Numbered from the stretch's first letter, positions 36,693-48,489 are shown. The stretch: DNA of 64,000 nucleotides from Rhytidiadelphus loreus (GCA_947034895.1 OX344764.1:43195348-43259347), one strand, 5' to 3'. Notes: generated by a model from the sequence alone, not told the origin. Numbers and translations are program-made.

Positions 36693-36712
36693 AAAACTCC
36701 CAAAATAGTGAA
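36693..36712 (-). repeat. Right terminal inverted repeat of element B
   Basis: Reverse complement reads TTCACTATTTTGGGAGTTTT, matching 17653-17672 in 18 of 20 positions. TATA follows at 36713-36716. Confidence 0.75.
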
Positions 36713-36716
36713 TATA

Positions 36717-38599
36717 GCGTTCAGGCAAGGAAGGGTATTCAGCTGCAGTCGTCCGGAACGTGTGGAAGGACGTGAAGAAATTCACGGACGGAAACGCCTG
36801 GCTGACGGGGCGGGCAAACCCAATGAATCCAACGACGGACAAATCCACAGACGGCTTGGCCCTAGGGGTGTTCTTCACGACCTTGATGGAGTACGCCACC
36901 ATTAATGTGAATCCGGTCCAGGAAGTGGAATCCGAAATCATGTTCGACTGTCGCGTAGGCGAGTCTATCACCGACGTTGTTGAATACGTCTACAGCCATC
37001 AGAACCCAGACGGTCTTGTCATTGGTGAACGCAAGATCGTCGTCGTCTTCGGGTACACCGAGGGTGGGGAAGACATCGCTGTCAACAAGCACGACTTCCT
37101 CGACATCGCCGCGATTGCATAGGCTCCACCGGATGACGACGACCTAGATGCACCAACATCGGACTCGTACATTCCATTGCCCATGCTATTCATAGGCAAC
37201 TTCCGATTTAGAGACTCAGTGGCCTTGGCAGCTTATTCCAGTGCATCGTCGTGGTACTTCCACACGGTTTACTACCAGCCATCTCCTCGCGGTGGCTTCA
37301 TCAAGGGCGACCTGGAAGCGAAGGCCATGGTCACATTGTCGTTGACGTACCCAAAACCGGAGTCACGACTAGACATGTTACGACTGTTCAAGCGGTTCAC
37401 GGGTATACAAAAACCCCTTGATTGGTTCTTCCAAGACGCCGAAGGCGAAGTCGACTAGAATGCTGGATCGTGCGGGGTAGGGCACGCACTTCTGGAGCAA
37501 CTGCTGAAGTCCACACTCAAGTCGAAGGTCGCCACAGTCATCAACGTTTGGGGAGGAGGAAACGTCATGGAGATTGCTTTGGTAAGTCCATCTCCCACTC
37601 CGGATCAGGGGACTTAATATTCATTCTACTCTGCTGTTTCTGTGATTTTGTTGGCTGCCAGCCGATACCTGACTTCATTGTTCTTCCCTTGTTTCTGTCG
37701 GCCGCCAGCCGATACATAACTTACTTGACTGCTCTGCTGGTGTTGTTCAGAGGAATGGCCGACCCGTTGTAGAATTCGCTCGTGACGAAGGCGGCATATC
37801 GAAGGCACATGACCGGGTCAAGGGGATGAACGTCATAACGGCTTCGCAGGTGGTACCTTTTCACTCTTCCGCTGTTCAAGGTATCGAGACTGCTGGAGGA
37901 TCGACTGCGGTGTCGCCACGGCATCCATAGGAATCTCAGCAGCCTCCGATAGTCCCATCGTCCCCTTACACTAGCCAAGACAACACTGGGACTAGGCACA
38001 TTCGGGAAGGAAGCGGGCAGCACGAACATCCGGCAACTCCTTTCCACCCGATCGTTTTCAGTGATTCGGAAAGCGATGAGTCTGAGCACGAAGGACTCGT
38101 CCGAAGGAAACGTGATGACGAATCCGCTGGACCTACTCCGATATGTCCTAACTCACCCGATCCGATTCCGTCCCCAGTGCGAACGGAAACTACGCAAGCA
38201 GCCATGGTGGTAGACTTGCATGCTGTTCCACAGTCCGAGGAGATCATTAGGTCAGGAGCTGGGACCCAGGATATTACAACGACTGGACCTCACGCTCGGC
38301 CTTCATTGAATCCGTGTTCCTTTGGCGTGCCTGTGATCGGGTCTGAGGTTTCTGTCGGCGGGCAGCCGACACCTGCGGAGTCTGGACAAGGTGAGCCACG
38401 AAGAGGAAGGAGCAAACGACCCCCTCAGGAGGTCAATACGCAATCTGTGGACTCCCGTGGATCCGGACGTTCAAAGAAGAAACGAAGTCGGCATACTACA
38501 CAGGATGACGAAGGCGTGGCGACCGGGGACTTGCCTGAAGTCGACTTCCCAAACGAAGCGCTGTCACCCGTTCCAGAAGGACTGTCTATGCGAACCTGA
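36717..38599 (+). pseudogene. ParB-like / methyltransferase-like gene of element A, 3' part
   Basis: Continuation of the gene broken at 17652. Exon A runs 36717-37579 (frame YSAAVVRNVWKDVKKF onward) and ends with ATVINVWGGGNVMEIAL|GTAAGT, the counterpart of SAYTGGKLTCAAV in B. The intron (37580-37750) carries two palindromes (37651, 37698). The next exon, 37751-38599, is the acidic, Ser/Pro/Gln-rich tail ending in basic GRSKKKRSRH and a TGA. In-frame TAG codons stand at 37120, 37456 and 37928, each at a position that reads naturally as Gln (IA*APPDD, VD*NAGS, HP*ESQQ). A palindrome copy near 38354 is inside coding sequence (VSVGGQPTPAES). The gene is not functional. Confidence 0.55.
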
Positions 38600-38753
38600 T
38601 CAGGAGGTTCGTAGGCGATAGTCATCTTTAGGGAAATTTGCGTAGTCATTACAGTAAATATATTAAAGATAGTTCTGCATGGCTACGGCTTGTTCTTCAA
38701 GACTTGTCAATGTCAGCCACTACCTCTGTAGACTAGAGTACTTCTAGAATGTG

Positions 38754-38774
38754 TCAGCTGCCAGCCGATACATG
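38754..38774. repeat. A palindrome upstream of the FCP1-like exon
   Basis: TGTCAGCTGCCAGCCGATACA, in the intron or leader before the acceptor TTGCAG at 38841. Confidence 0.8.
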
Positions 38775-38876
38775 TTACTGTTGTTCGGTTCGTGTCATTG
38801 TACTGCATCTCATGTGTTATGTACTTCATTTCTCGTTGCAGATTCTGGTTCTGTATCAGCAGGGCATCATGACAGG

Positions 38877-39695
38877 ATGAGGTCTAAGCGCGTCGTGGAG
38901 TCGAACGAACCGACTGTCGACGCTGTAGCCAACACTTCGATTCCGCTAGCTCCACAAGTAGCGACTCAAAAATTGTTTTTGTTCCTCGAGGTCCCCGGAA
39001 CATTAATGTTCTACGAGCCAGGAATTATCAAGTTGAAGAGTGTCACTCAGAGGTCTTCTATCAGAGACAGACTTGGGCTAAGGGAATTTCTCCAGTTCTG
39101 TCGTAGTCAGGACATCAAGACGGTCTTCTAGTCGGATCAGCCAATCGACAAACTACATCATCGCCTAGGCAATATTACGTGGAAGGTTCCTGAGCTTTTA
39201 ACGGACTATCTCACCTACGGGCAGGAGTATTGTGACCTAAGTGCATATCGGGATCCGCAGAATCCCGGAAAACCGATTTTCTTGAAGCGTCTAGCATGGC
39301 TTCTTTGCTTACCACAGTTGTTCAATGCTGGGGCAAATATAGACAATTCATTGATAGTCGATCATGTTCCCTACCGAAACATCTTAAATCTGCCGTATAG
39401 TGCGATTCATCCTCCTCCTTGTACAATGTACTCGGAGGCGAAATTGAAGGGCGGTAAACTCCCATGGCTCCAGCAGACGATGATTCCTTTCCTCGAGGGG
39501 TTGCTGTCTTCTGGGATCTCGGTACCGGAATTCTGCGAATTGAACGAGAACATAGGTCAACCGTGTTGCATGCCTGGTTCTACGCTGCACAATCTATACT
39601 CTGAAGTGACTCCCAGCTGTCAAAAGGGCTTCGAGGTGCCCTACACGGAGGAGGAACTTCAGGCTATGGGAGCTACTAGCGAACGTCGCACGTGA
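38877..39695 (+). pseudogene. FCP1/HAD-like protein of element A, one in-frame TAG
   Basis: Exon preceded by a good acceptor (CGTTGCAG at 38841); first ATG in frame at 38877. Matches the B and C copies: LFLFLEVPGTL at the motif I position (both catalytic aspartates replaced), KTVF*SDQP at the motif II position and SLIVDHVPYRNIL at motif IV. The TAG at 39129 stands where B has WSS and C has WTR, so the ancestral codon was almost certainly TGG. The frame continues to a TGA at 39693. An A palindrome lies 26 bases past the stop (39721). As a protein family member it is degenerate even without the stop. Confidence 0.55.
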
Positions 39696-39799
39696 ACCTT
39701 CACCAAGATAACACTTTTTTGTGTCGGCCGCCAGCCGACATAGTATTTTATGTAGTGTACAGACTTTGTAAATATAGCGGATATCTTCTAGGTTTTTTT

Positions 39800-40402
39800 A
39801 AAATTTTGTATATAAACAATTTTTAAGCGATCAACTGTAATAAAGGCATTTATGCCAGGCTGTCCGGCTATATTAGGCGGGTATGCGATTCGCTCTCGAA
39901 GAAATCAAATGCTTCCTTCGAGAGTTTGATCGATCAAGCGCGGACACTGTAATTAGGTGATATGGGTGATACAGTGCAGCCGCTGGATCTCCACTGCGCA
40001 GCCTCTGCTACACGTAATGAAATAGTCACAATGTCTGTATGGCCAATTTCGTTAAAATGGCGGTATTCCATTATATTAGCGGTTTTTGGGATGGCGGGGG
40101 GCCAAAATTGCGTTTAGAGATGGGAGTGGGGGTAGAAAAATACGTGTATTTCCGTTGATTTCTCCGCATGTGGGTCAGAATCAAGCCCATACGTACGTGC
40201 CAAACTCCTTATGGGCGCTATGTGACGTAGATGTCCATCATGGGGCATGTCCGGCATCGTGTTCTAAGGTCTAATACGTCGTCCTCAGAACAAGACGGTC
40301 AGGTAATATGCTCTGAAACCGGCCATTGAAGGACAGCTCCACCTTTTTCATAGATTTTCAAGATTAAAAATCGCTCAGAGATAGAAAAAAAGTGGCCGAA
40401 CC
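39800..40402. other. Right flank of element A, no gene
   Basis: AT-mixed sequence between the last A palindrome and the hAT-like element. It contains a spaced inverted match TCTCGAAG...CTTCGAGAG (39895-39925) and nothing codable. The true right end of A probably lies here. The 8-bp target GCCGAACC of the next element is at 40395-40402. Confidence 0.5.
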
Positions 40403-40689
40403 CAGGGTTGTCTTGTCTGACATATTTTTGGGTTTAGGCGTCGTGTATGACGTCTGACGTCGCGTGTCGCGTGTCACCAAGTGTCGAGTTTATTTGACAT
40501 CGCGTCGCGGAGGGGTAAAAAAATTTACCCCACGGTAAATAGATTTTGCCTACGTGGCAAGGTTTACAAAATGACGTGGAAAGCCAATTTGGGCGACTGC
40601 GGGTAGGGGCGCATGTACTTCAGCCTTCGGCGACCGCGGATGGGGGCGCGTGCAAGTACAAATGGGGCGAGTACGGGTTCTAAAATTAA

Positions 40690-40822
40690 GGCGACCTCTG
40701 GTCCAAGGGGCGACTGCTGGTCTAGGGGGGCGATTGCTGGTCCAAGGGGGCGACTGCTGGTCCAAGGGGGCGACTGCTGGTCCAGGGGGGTGACCTCTGG
40801 TCCAAGGGGGCGACCTCCTTGT
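40690..40822 (+). repeat. GC-rich subterminal repeats, left
   Basis: About seven units of GGGGCGACTGCTGGTCCAAG (some read GACCTCTGGTCC), period about 19-20 bp. They are followed by GCGACCTCC and then AT-rich DNA. Confidence 0.85.
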
Positions 40823-41799
40823 TGCAATTGTCAAAAAACACTCAAAACTGCCATTTTTGTGCAAATTGCAAAGAGAAAAAAAATTTAGAATGGTATTTTT
40901 TTTCCATATGTTACCATAGGATCTTGCAATAGAATAGTTTGAGAATGCATGGAAAAAATTTCAGACATTTTGACCACATAGATTGCAAGATAAATGCATT
41001 CAAAGTGAAGAAATTGTGTTTTTTTGGCACAATGGCAAACTAGTTTAAGACTTCAAATCTTCTTAACTTAAATAGTTTGAATTGTAGATCTTGAATTTAA
41101 TTTTTTTTCATCATTCAAAATTGAGTTGAAAATATAGAAAAAATAAAAGTTTAAAATATAATGTAATTTTCATTATTTAAAAATTTATTTAGTAGAAGAA
41201 GGTATCATAGAGGGAAAAACTAAATCATTAATAGCTCTAAGATGGAATTAAAACTCACGAATTCCAATAGTGAGATTGTTCTAACAATCAATGTTGATTT
41301 GGTGGACCTATTTGTTTTGAATTTTTCTGAAAATTGAACTCAAAAACAAATCCTATACCTATATTTTACAAATCAATATTATAATTGCTTGCAAAACAAG
41401 ATGCTCTACAACTTCTTGGCAACCTCTTCATATCATAAATCCAAATGAAATGAATAAAAGCTTTCCATATGAAAATAAAATAAAATATATGAGAAAAAAA
41501 GTTAATTTTTAATTCAAATTTTTCAAGATTTGTTTTTGCTCATCCAAATGATTTAATTTAGATCAAAGCTAATTGTTGTATAACTCTTGCTCCTAGGCAC
41601 CAATTAAAATTAAAATTACATTCCTAGAAAGCTAATTTTTTTTTCCTATCTTTTCATAAAAATTTGACCATATAGGAACTTGGCCAAAATCCATTTGCCC
41701 CTTGTGAAGACAATGAGAATTTAGAGATTAACATCCTATCAGTGTATTATTTAACAAGTGGATTTTAAATTTGAACACCCTCTAAAGATTTGTATAAAA

Positions 41800-43110
41800 A
41801 CATTCCTATTTGATTTTCTCTATTCTCTATGCATCATCATACTTATGTATAATTTACCACCTTCATCTAAAATTTAAAAATAGAGGAAAGAGATTTAAAT
41901 TAGAGCTTCTCCTCTTGAATTACGCAAATCTCTAAAAGTCATCCTACTAGGGTATTATTTATGAAGTAGATTTTAAAATACAAAATAATAAAATGTAGAT
42001 TTTAGAAAGAGCTTTCCATTTTGAATTTCACTATCTTCCAAGTATCATCAATTCATCATACTCATGTATTATTTACCACTTTAATTTCAAGCTTAAAAAT
42101 TAGAAGAAAGAGATTTAAATAAGAATTATTCCATTTGATTTAATATATGCAATCTCAAATAATCATCCTATGGGAGTATTATTTATCAAATGTATTTCAA
42201 ATTACAAAATAATGAATGGAGATATTTGCAATACCTTCTCCATTTAATTTTCTCAATTCTCCAAGCATCCTTGTACTCAACTACTTATGATTATTTACCA
42301 CATTTATCTCTAACTTAAAAATTAGAAGGAAGAGATTTGAATTAAAACTTCCCCTTTTGATTAATGCAAATCTCAAAGACTTATCCTATGGGTGTATTAT
42401 TTATAAATTGTTTTTCAAGATACAAAATAATGAATGAAGATATTTGCAATACCTTCCCCATTTAATTTTCTTGATTCTCCAAGCATCCTTGTACTCAACT
42501 ACTTATAAATTATTTACCACATTTATCTCTAACTTAAAAATTAGAAGGAAGAGATTTGAATTAAAACTTCCCCTTTTGATTAATGCAAATCTCAAAGACT
42601 TATCCTATGGGTGTATTATTTATAAATTGTTTTTCAAGATACAAAATAATGCATGAAGATATTTGCAATACCTTCCCCATTTAATTTTCTTGATTCTCCA
42701 AGCTTCTTTGTACTCATGAATTATTTACCACCTTCATCTTTAATTTAAAAAATTAGTGGGGAAGGAATTTAAATGAAAACTTCCCGTTTTGATTTAATTT
42801 ATGCAAATTTCAACGAATTATCCTACTAAAGGGGTCTATAATTTATGAAGTGTATTTCAAAATACAAAATAATGCATGAAAATATTTGCAATACCTTCTC
42901 CATTTAATTTTCTTGATTCTCCAAACATCTTTGTACTTATGAATTGTTTACCATATTCACTTCTAAATTAATGGGGAAGAGATTTAAATGAAAATTTCCC
43001 CTACGGATTTAAACAAATCTCAAATAGTCATTCTATAAGTATATAATTTATCAAATGATTTCTAAAATACAAAAAAATAGATGGAGAGATATGTATGATC
43101 TTTCTTATTT
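41800..43110. repeat. About 220-bp AT-rich tandem repeats
   Basis: Six diverged units share blocks such as GATTCTCCAAGCATC, ATTATTTACCAC, TTAGAAGGAAGAGATTT and ATACAAAATAATG (unit anchors near 41811, 42023, 42244, 42464, 42682, 42906). The two middle units are almost identical, showing recent duplication. No coding content. Confidence 0.75.
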
Positions 43111-43532
43111 GATTTATTTCATATCATATAATCCCAACCGAATAAATGAAAATGAACCATTGATATATATTTAACAAAATTGCATATTTGCAAAACTTGA
43201 GTGTTCAATAGAAGATGACATCTTGCCATAAAATTTATATACTAGAGCTAGTTAATAGATCAAACAAGATATTATCAAATACAAGTAGTACTATAGAGAA
43301 TCCAAAGCAACTAGATTTTTAGAAGAGCTTTCATTTCTAATAAATGAGATTAGGTGTCAAAGCTATGAAATCTGATTTCATCAAGGTCCATTTACTTAGC
43401 TCACCCAACAAAGTACGTCCACTAATGTACCTAGCAAACTAAAACAAAAGTAATTGACTATAATGAAGTTGTCAATTTCTACTTTCATCCCCCAAAAATT
43501 GCAATCCAATGAGTTTTTCAAGTAACTTTGAG

Positions 43533-44172
43533 TCTTGGGCAACCTCTCATGGAGGAGAACGCGGGTCAGGGCGAGTGCTTAAGGGCGACCTTGGATAAGG
43601 GGCGAGTGCGGGTAGAGGTGGAAAGAATGACCTTCTTTTTGTCCAAAAATTGACAAATTTGGGCCGTTTGGGGTTTCTAGGGGCGACTTCGGGTCTTGGG
43701 CGACCTCTCATGGAGGAGAACGCGGGTCAGGGCGAGTGCTTAAGGGCGACTTCGAGTAAGGGGCGACTGCGGGTGGAGGTGAAAAAAATGGCCCTCCTTT
43801 TGTCCCAAAATTGACAAATTTGGGCCGTTTGGGGGTTTCTAGGGGCGACTTCGGTTCTTGGGCGACCTCTCATGGAGGAGAATGCGGGTCAGGGCGAGTG
43901 CTTAAGGGCGACCTCGGGTAAGGGCAACCGCGGGTGGAGGTGGAAAGAATGGCCTTCCTTTTGTCCAAAAATTGGCAAATTTGGGCCATTTGGGGGTTTC
44001 TAGGGGCGACTTCGGGTCTTGGGCGACCTCTCATGGAGGAGAACGCGGGTAAGGGCGAGTGCTTAAGGGCGACTTCGGTTAAGGGGCGAGTGCGGGTGGA
44101 GGTGGAAAGAATGGCCTTCCTTTTGTCCAAAAATTGGCAAATTTGGGCCGTTTGGGGGTTTCTAGGGGCAAC
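43533..44172 (+). repeat. Four GC-rich tandem repeats of about 160 bp
   Basis: Units begin near 43533, 43693, 43857 and 44016 with CTTGGGCGACCTCTCATGG and end with GGGCCGTTTGGGGTTTCT. The repeated core GGGCGAC/GGGCGAG links them to the subterminal repeats of the same element. They are an island of high GC in AT-rich DNA. Confidence 0.8.
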
Positions 44173-45754
44173 TAAAATTGACATCACTAAGCATATGGTG
44201 ACATAATGACATGTGCTTCTAATTCAAAGTTGGTCACCAACAAGTGAGGACAGAGATTATACGCTTTTTAATGAGAGATTCTTAGTAGAAACAAATATTT
44301 GACGATGTGGTCATTAATAAAAGGACTCTTTTGATTTTAGTTACCTATAGTAAAGCTGCAGGTGCTACTATAGAGACACTAATCCACGCAACTATTCAAA
44401 TATGACAATGGAATATTTGAAAACACATTAGTAATGAGGTACTTTGTGAGGAAGTTGAGTATAGTCATTGAACTTGATTCAAAGAAGCAACTAATATGTA
44501 GATAGGTGGTAAAGCTACTCATGGTTGATAAAGCCCCTGAAGTTGTTTATCGCATTGATGTTTTGTAATAGGGTATGTTGTTATTATGTTAGTACAAATA
44601 AAAACATAGGTCACATTTCATGCTTCTAAATTTTGAAAAGGAAAGTAAATATATTAACCACTTTTTATATGATGTGCCATTTAGAAAAAATATTAAATAT
44701 TCAAAACGCTAGGTGCCAAGGTCTATGTATTGAATCTTGAATTTGAATTCTTTTGTGCAAATATTTTGTAATTTTTTCCAAACAATGTATTTTAATTTAT
44801 TTGCTTCTAAACTAATGTGTGTAAAAGTGTACAAAAATAAAGTTGAGTTTTAACCCCTAAAGGACCAACTTGAGTCCTTTTGAAGGACTTTAAAGAGTTC
44901 AAGTAGGTGCATATAGTCTCAATTTTCATTTTCATTTTTTGAACTTTTTTGGAGGATAGAAGAGTACATCATCTTTGTAAGAATATAAATTTTTCTTCAA
45001 TTGGTGTCCAAAAGCAAAATTTATGCCATCCTAAGCTAAAAATAGAGGTCAGCAAGCAACAAAAAAATTACAATAAGTCAATTAATATTAAATTTTTTTC
45101 CCTCAAATATTATATTTTTGTCTACATGTGAAGCTTTGATTCATTCCATTTGGACTAGCAATGAAAAAATTATGGACAATCTTGTCTTTTAGACTATCTA
45201 AACAATTTTTTGAAAAAACATCTTATATGATATATTTTTGAATGCAATTTATACAATTTTTTTGAAAATTGTTTAATATAGTTAAGTTTGTCTACTAGAA
45301 CAATCTCACCATTGTGCTTATTGTGTTTCAATTCCAACTTAGAGCTATTAACAATTTAGTTTTTCATTCAATCATAGACCAACTTCTATTCAACAATTTC
45401 TTAAAGAATGAAAATCAAGTGTGTTTCTATTGAAATTTTTTGCTTAAACTTTCAATTCAATTTTTCAACATAATTTTTTAAAATTTAGAGTTTATAGTGC
45501 AATTTTTTTCCACAAATGGTGGTCAAAGTCATCTGAAATTGCAAGCCAAAGTTCAATTTTTTTTTCCAACTTTGAATGCTAATATCTTCCAATCTATATG
45601 GCCAAACTTTATGAAATTTTTACCACATGATCTTAGACAACTTAAGTACAAGATCTTACGGTTAGATTCTCCAAAAAATATTTTTTCTATTTTCTTGGAT
45701 GACTGCAGCAGAAGTGGCAGTTTTGAATTGCACTACAAATCACTCCTACAAGAG

Positions 45755-45860
45755 GTCGCCCCTACCTCCACTCGCCCTTACCTCCAGTCGCCCCTACCTC
45801 CAGTCGCCCCTACCTCCAGTCGCCCCTACCTCCAGTCGCCCCTACCTCCAGTCGCCGAGT
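45755..45860 (-). repeat. GC-rich subterminal repeats, right
   Basis: About six to seven units of CAGTCGCCCCTACCTC, 16 bp each; on the minus strand GAGGTAGGGGCGACTG. The core GGGGCGACTG is the same as on the left side but inverted, as expected of transposase-binding subterminal repeats. Confidence 0.85.
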
Positions 45861-46045
45861 ACCCGTATGCGCCTCTTGAGTTTGCCATGTAGATGCTACA
45901 TAGCATCCAGCTGGAGGGGGGTAATTTTATATAAAGTCAAAGGTAAATTTGACTTTTCGTGACGTCGCGCGAGCTCTACTAGACGTCGCGCGACGTCTGT
46001 CTGTCGCGGTGTCGCGCTGTCGCAGCGAACAACCCTGGCCGAACC

Positions 46046-47100
46046 TAACACAAGTGGATTCGAAGTTTTAGACGCATTTCTGAATTAGTTACGGATTTCC
46101 AAAGAAATCTGTTGTATTCACCAATTTGTGATCCTTGGAAGGAAACTGTGGATACCCAGGCCGTTGATGGACTCCTGCAATAGAGAACACCTTTTCCTTG
46201 ATTCAAGCAAAAGTCGTTAAGGTCCATTTCAAGACGAAATCATATCCATTTAGTACCTTTTTGTAGGAGCCCGCTCAAGAAGACGGGCGCTTTTAGAGTG
46301 TTCTACCTCAATGGAAGTTCCAAAACATCTCTAAGCGCCATAATTTGTGCAAGGCGTGGATGACTGTTAGGATTTGTGGTGGATCACAAAGACACATAAC
46401 ATCACCACTTGGGTTATTGGCAAAGTGGCGAAGAGGAAACCAATTCACTGATCTGGATGCGTTTGCATGCACGGAGAGAACAGGGGCACAAATGAAGTCG
46501 CGGCCATTGTTTAAAGAAGACACACTTTATTGAATAGGGTCATAGTGGATTTTGCATAGGGATCCAACCCCGTTTACAACATTCCTAGCTCTCTCTTCTA
46601 TTGGTTGCCGTGTATAGTAAAGGTACAGTCCGGGAAGAAAAGGTACAGTCCGGGAAGAAACTATTTACGCCGAACTTTTGGGGACCATGTGCTGCAGGAC
46701 AAACTATAAAATGGGGGAGAGTACAATGTTAACTAAGTTCATGCCGGGACAAACTATAAAACGGGGGAAGGTACAATCTTAACTAAGTACATTCTAAGTT
46801 CACGCCGGGACACACTACTTCAGTGTTCATTCGCCACCGCATAGGGTTGGATCTTCACTCCACATTCTCCAATTGCGCCTCCAAAACCGCCTCCAGCCAA
46901 CTTCGAGTGAAGGGTCTTGAGCTTCATGAACAAAAGCAAGCGCCTATTTGCCAATCATGTCTTTGTGAGGTCTTACAGCGCATTCGGAGATTTGCAGACA
47001 AATGCTTGTCAATTCCGCCATGGACCAGTTCCGGCGTCGCCTCTTTGCCGAATACATCATGGTTGAACTGATCGACTGTGAGGAATACAAGCAAGAGCAC
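46046..47100. other. Unassigned sequence right of the hAT-like element
   Basis: Short open frames occur (for instance plus 46345-46533 with KAWMTVRICGGSQRHITSPL, and plus ~46980-47130 with MDQFRRRLFAEYIMVELI). None is recognised, and stops and frame changes interrupt them. A short duplication at 46675-46790 repeats GACAAACTATAAAA(T/C)GGGGGA twice; it includes a TATA-like CTATAAAA. The region resembles the remains of another transposon gene. Confidence 0.35.
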
Positions 47101-47119
47101 TCACAACCCATCCTCGTTC

Positions 47120-48480
47120 ACAGGGGAAGTCAACTTCCTCTTCGAAAGAGGTTGACACATGGTCACCGTTGAAACACAACAGGACCCACCTCGCGAACAG
47201 GGTGTCACCGGCATACAAGGAACTCATTGGCGTAAGGAAGGACGGCGTTGTTATACAAATTTTCCTCCAGCAGTTTGAGTGTACTTGGTGGGAGCGACGG
47301 CCATCCACCGTCCATGTCCTAGCATCCGAAGTTTTTGAGGGTGGGAACCAAAAACGGTCGACTTTTCCCGGGAAGTCCACCGATGTGATGAGGCCGTTGA
47401 TCGTAATACCTATTGGCTGCTCATAATTCAAGCCGTCGAGCGGATGTGGGGTCGTCCGTATTCAAGAATGCACGTAGAGAGCCAAGTTGAATACGAACGA
47501 CCCACATCCACTCGGCGGCTTGAGTTATGAGCAGCGAATAGGTAATCCGATCAACACCCTCACCACACCGATCCACCGTCCTGAGAATAGTAGACCGCAT
47601 CTGGCACATGCCCACAAAACCCCCGGATGCTTGGAGACGGAGGGTGGATGGCGCTCGCTCCCACCAGGTACACTCGAACAGCTGGAGGAAAATCTGCATG
47701 ACAACGTCGTCCTTCCTTGCGCTAGTGAGCACCTTGTATGCCGGTGACGCCCTACCAAGAAGAGGGCCATTGATTCCAGTGCCATGAATCCCCCGTGAAT
47801 ATTCATGTCCGGACAGAAGTTCATAGGGGAGTCAACTTCCTCCTCGAAAGATGTTGACACATGGTCACCCATGAAACACACCAAGACCCACCTTGCGAAC
47901 AGGGCGTCACTTGCATTCAAGGAGCTCCTGGGCGCAAGGAAGGACGGCGCTGTGATACACATTCTCCCCAAGTTGTTCGAGTGTACTTGGTAGCAGCGAC
48001 GGCCATCCATCGTCCACGTCCTAGCATCCGGAGCTTCTAAGGGTGGGAACCAGAAACGGTCGACTTTTCCCGGGAAGTGGATTGGTGTGAAGAGAGTGCC
48101 CATCGAAGTACCTATTGGCTGCTCATAACTCAAGACGTCAAGCGGATGTGCCGTCATCCGAATACCACGGTGCACAGCGAGAGCCATGTTGGTTTACAAC
48201 GACACGCATGCATTCGACGGCTTGAGTTATGAGCAGTCAATAGATACTTCGATGGACACCCTCCCCACACCGATCCACCGTCCCGAGAATAGTAGACCGC
48301 ATCTGGCACATGCCCACAGAAACCCCGGATGCCGGGAGAAGGACGGAGGATGGACGTTGCTGCTACCAAGTACCTTAGAACAACAGGAGGAGAATGTGCA
48401 TGACAACGTGGTCCTTCCTTGCGCCGAGGAGCTCCTTGAATGCAGGTGACACCCTACGAAGATCAGGGCCATGGATTCCA
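47120..48480. repeat. Four alternating inverted copies of a 0.3-kb unit
   Basis: Units at about 47140-47460 (+), 47475-47760 (-), 47810-48165 (+) and 48190-48455 (-). Shared strings, after orienting: CTCATAA(T/C)TCAAGCCGTCGAG, GTTTGAGTGTACTTGGTGGG, AAGGAAGGACG. Unit pair 1-2 and pair 3-4 are also direct duplicates of each other with the same joint (GATTCCAGTGCCATGAATCC follows both minus units, at 47774 and 48476). In plus units the frame HLANR.S.A.KEL.G.RKDG.VI can be read, so the source was probably a coding exon of unknown type. Each pair can fold into a hairpin of nearly 300-bp arms. Confidence 0.8.
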
Positions 48481-48489
48481 GTGCCATGA

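Larger units (their letters stand above)
17653..36712. mobile_element. Element B: 19-kb DUF7869 / ParB-FCP1 transposon inserted in A
   Basis: Terminal inverted repeats: TTCAAAATTTTGGGAGTTTT at 17653-17672 and the reverse complement of TTCACTATTTTGGGAGTTTT at 36693-36712 (18 of 20 identical). Inside are a leftward intact DUF7869 transposase (18458-21295), a leader-intron palindrome array (21424-22345), a 5-kb AT-rich core, and a rightward ParB/methyltransferase-like gene (29946-34099) and FCP1-like gene (34349-35488). The private palindrome TTTAGCGCG-centre-GCGCTAAA occurs near both gene sets and nowhere outside. A 4-bp duplication and a DDE-like enzyme would fit Sola-like elements, but that placement is only a suggestion. 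Confidence 0.75.
9200..39800. mobile_element. Element A: large DUF7869 / ParB-FCP1 transposon, split by element B
   Basis: Two halves, about 9.2-17.65 kb and 36.71-39.8 kb, share the palindrome TRTCGGCTGSCAGCCGAYA (about 25 copies) that is absent elsewhere in the window. They form one gene set: a leftward DUF7869-like transposase (9844-14007) and a rightward ParB/methyltransferase-like gene (15232-17652 continued at 36717-38599) followed by an FCP1-like gene (38877-39695). The reading frame of the rightward gene resumes exactly when element B and one TATA copy are removed. I could not find terminal inverted repeats for A, so both borders are estimates from the outermost palindromes (9223 and 39721). 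All genes carry in-frame stops, so the copy is dead. Confidence 0.6.
40403..46037. mobile_element. hAT-like non-autonomous element with perfect 8-bp target duplication
   Basis: Termini CAGGGTTGTC... at 40403 and ...ACAACCCTG at 46037 are inverted repeats (9-10 bp), and GCCGAACC flanks both sides (40395-40402, 46038-46045). CAGGG-type ends with 8-bp duplications are typical of the hAT superfamily. The 5.6-kb interior has no transposase. Both subterminal regions hold GC-rich repeats with the core GGGGCGACTG in opposite orientation, and CGTCGCGCGACG-type palindromes lie near the ends (40450-40510, 45960-46020). The rest is AT-rich with tandem repeats. It must be moved in trans by an enzyme coded elsewhere. 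Confidence 0.8.

Noticed and set aside
10687..39131. TAG as a reassigned or read-through codon in these elements
   Set aside because: The intact transposase needs no TAG, C copies also carry TGA, a one-base frame change and a damaged acceptor; decay by deamination is simpler. Not formally excluded.
40550..40888. Pro/Gly-rich proteins over the GC-rich repeats of the hAT-like element
   Set aside because: Frames are created by the 19-20 bp repeat; both strands are open and composition is that of the repeat.
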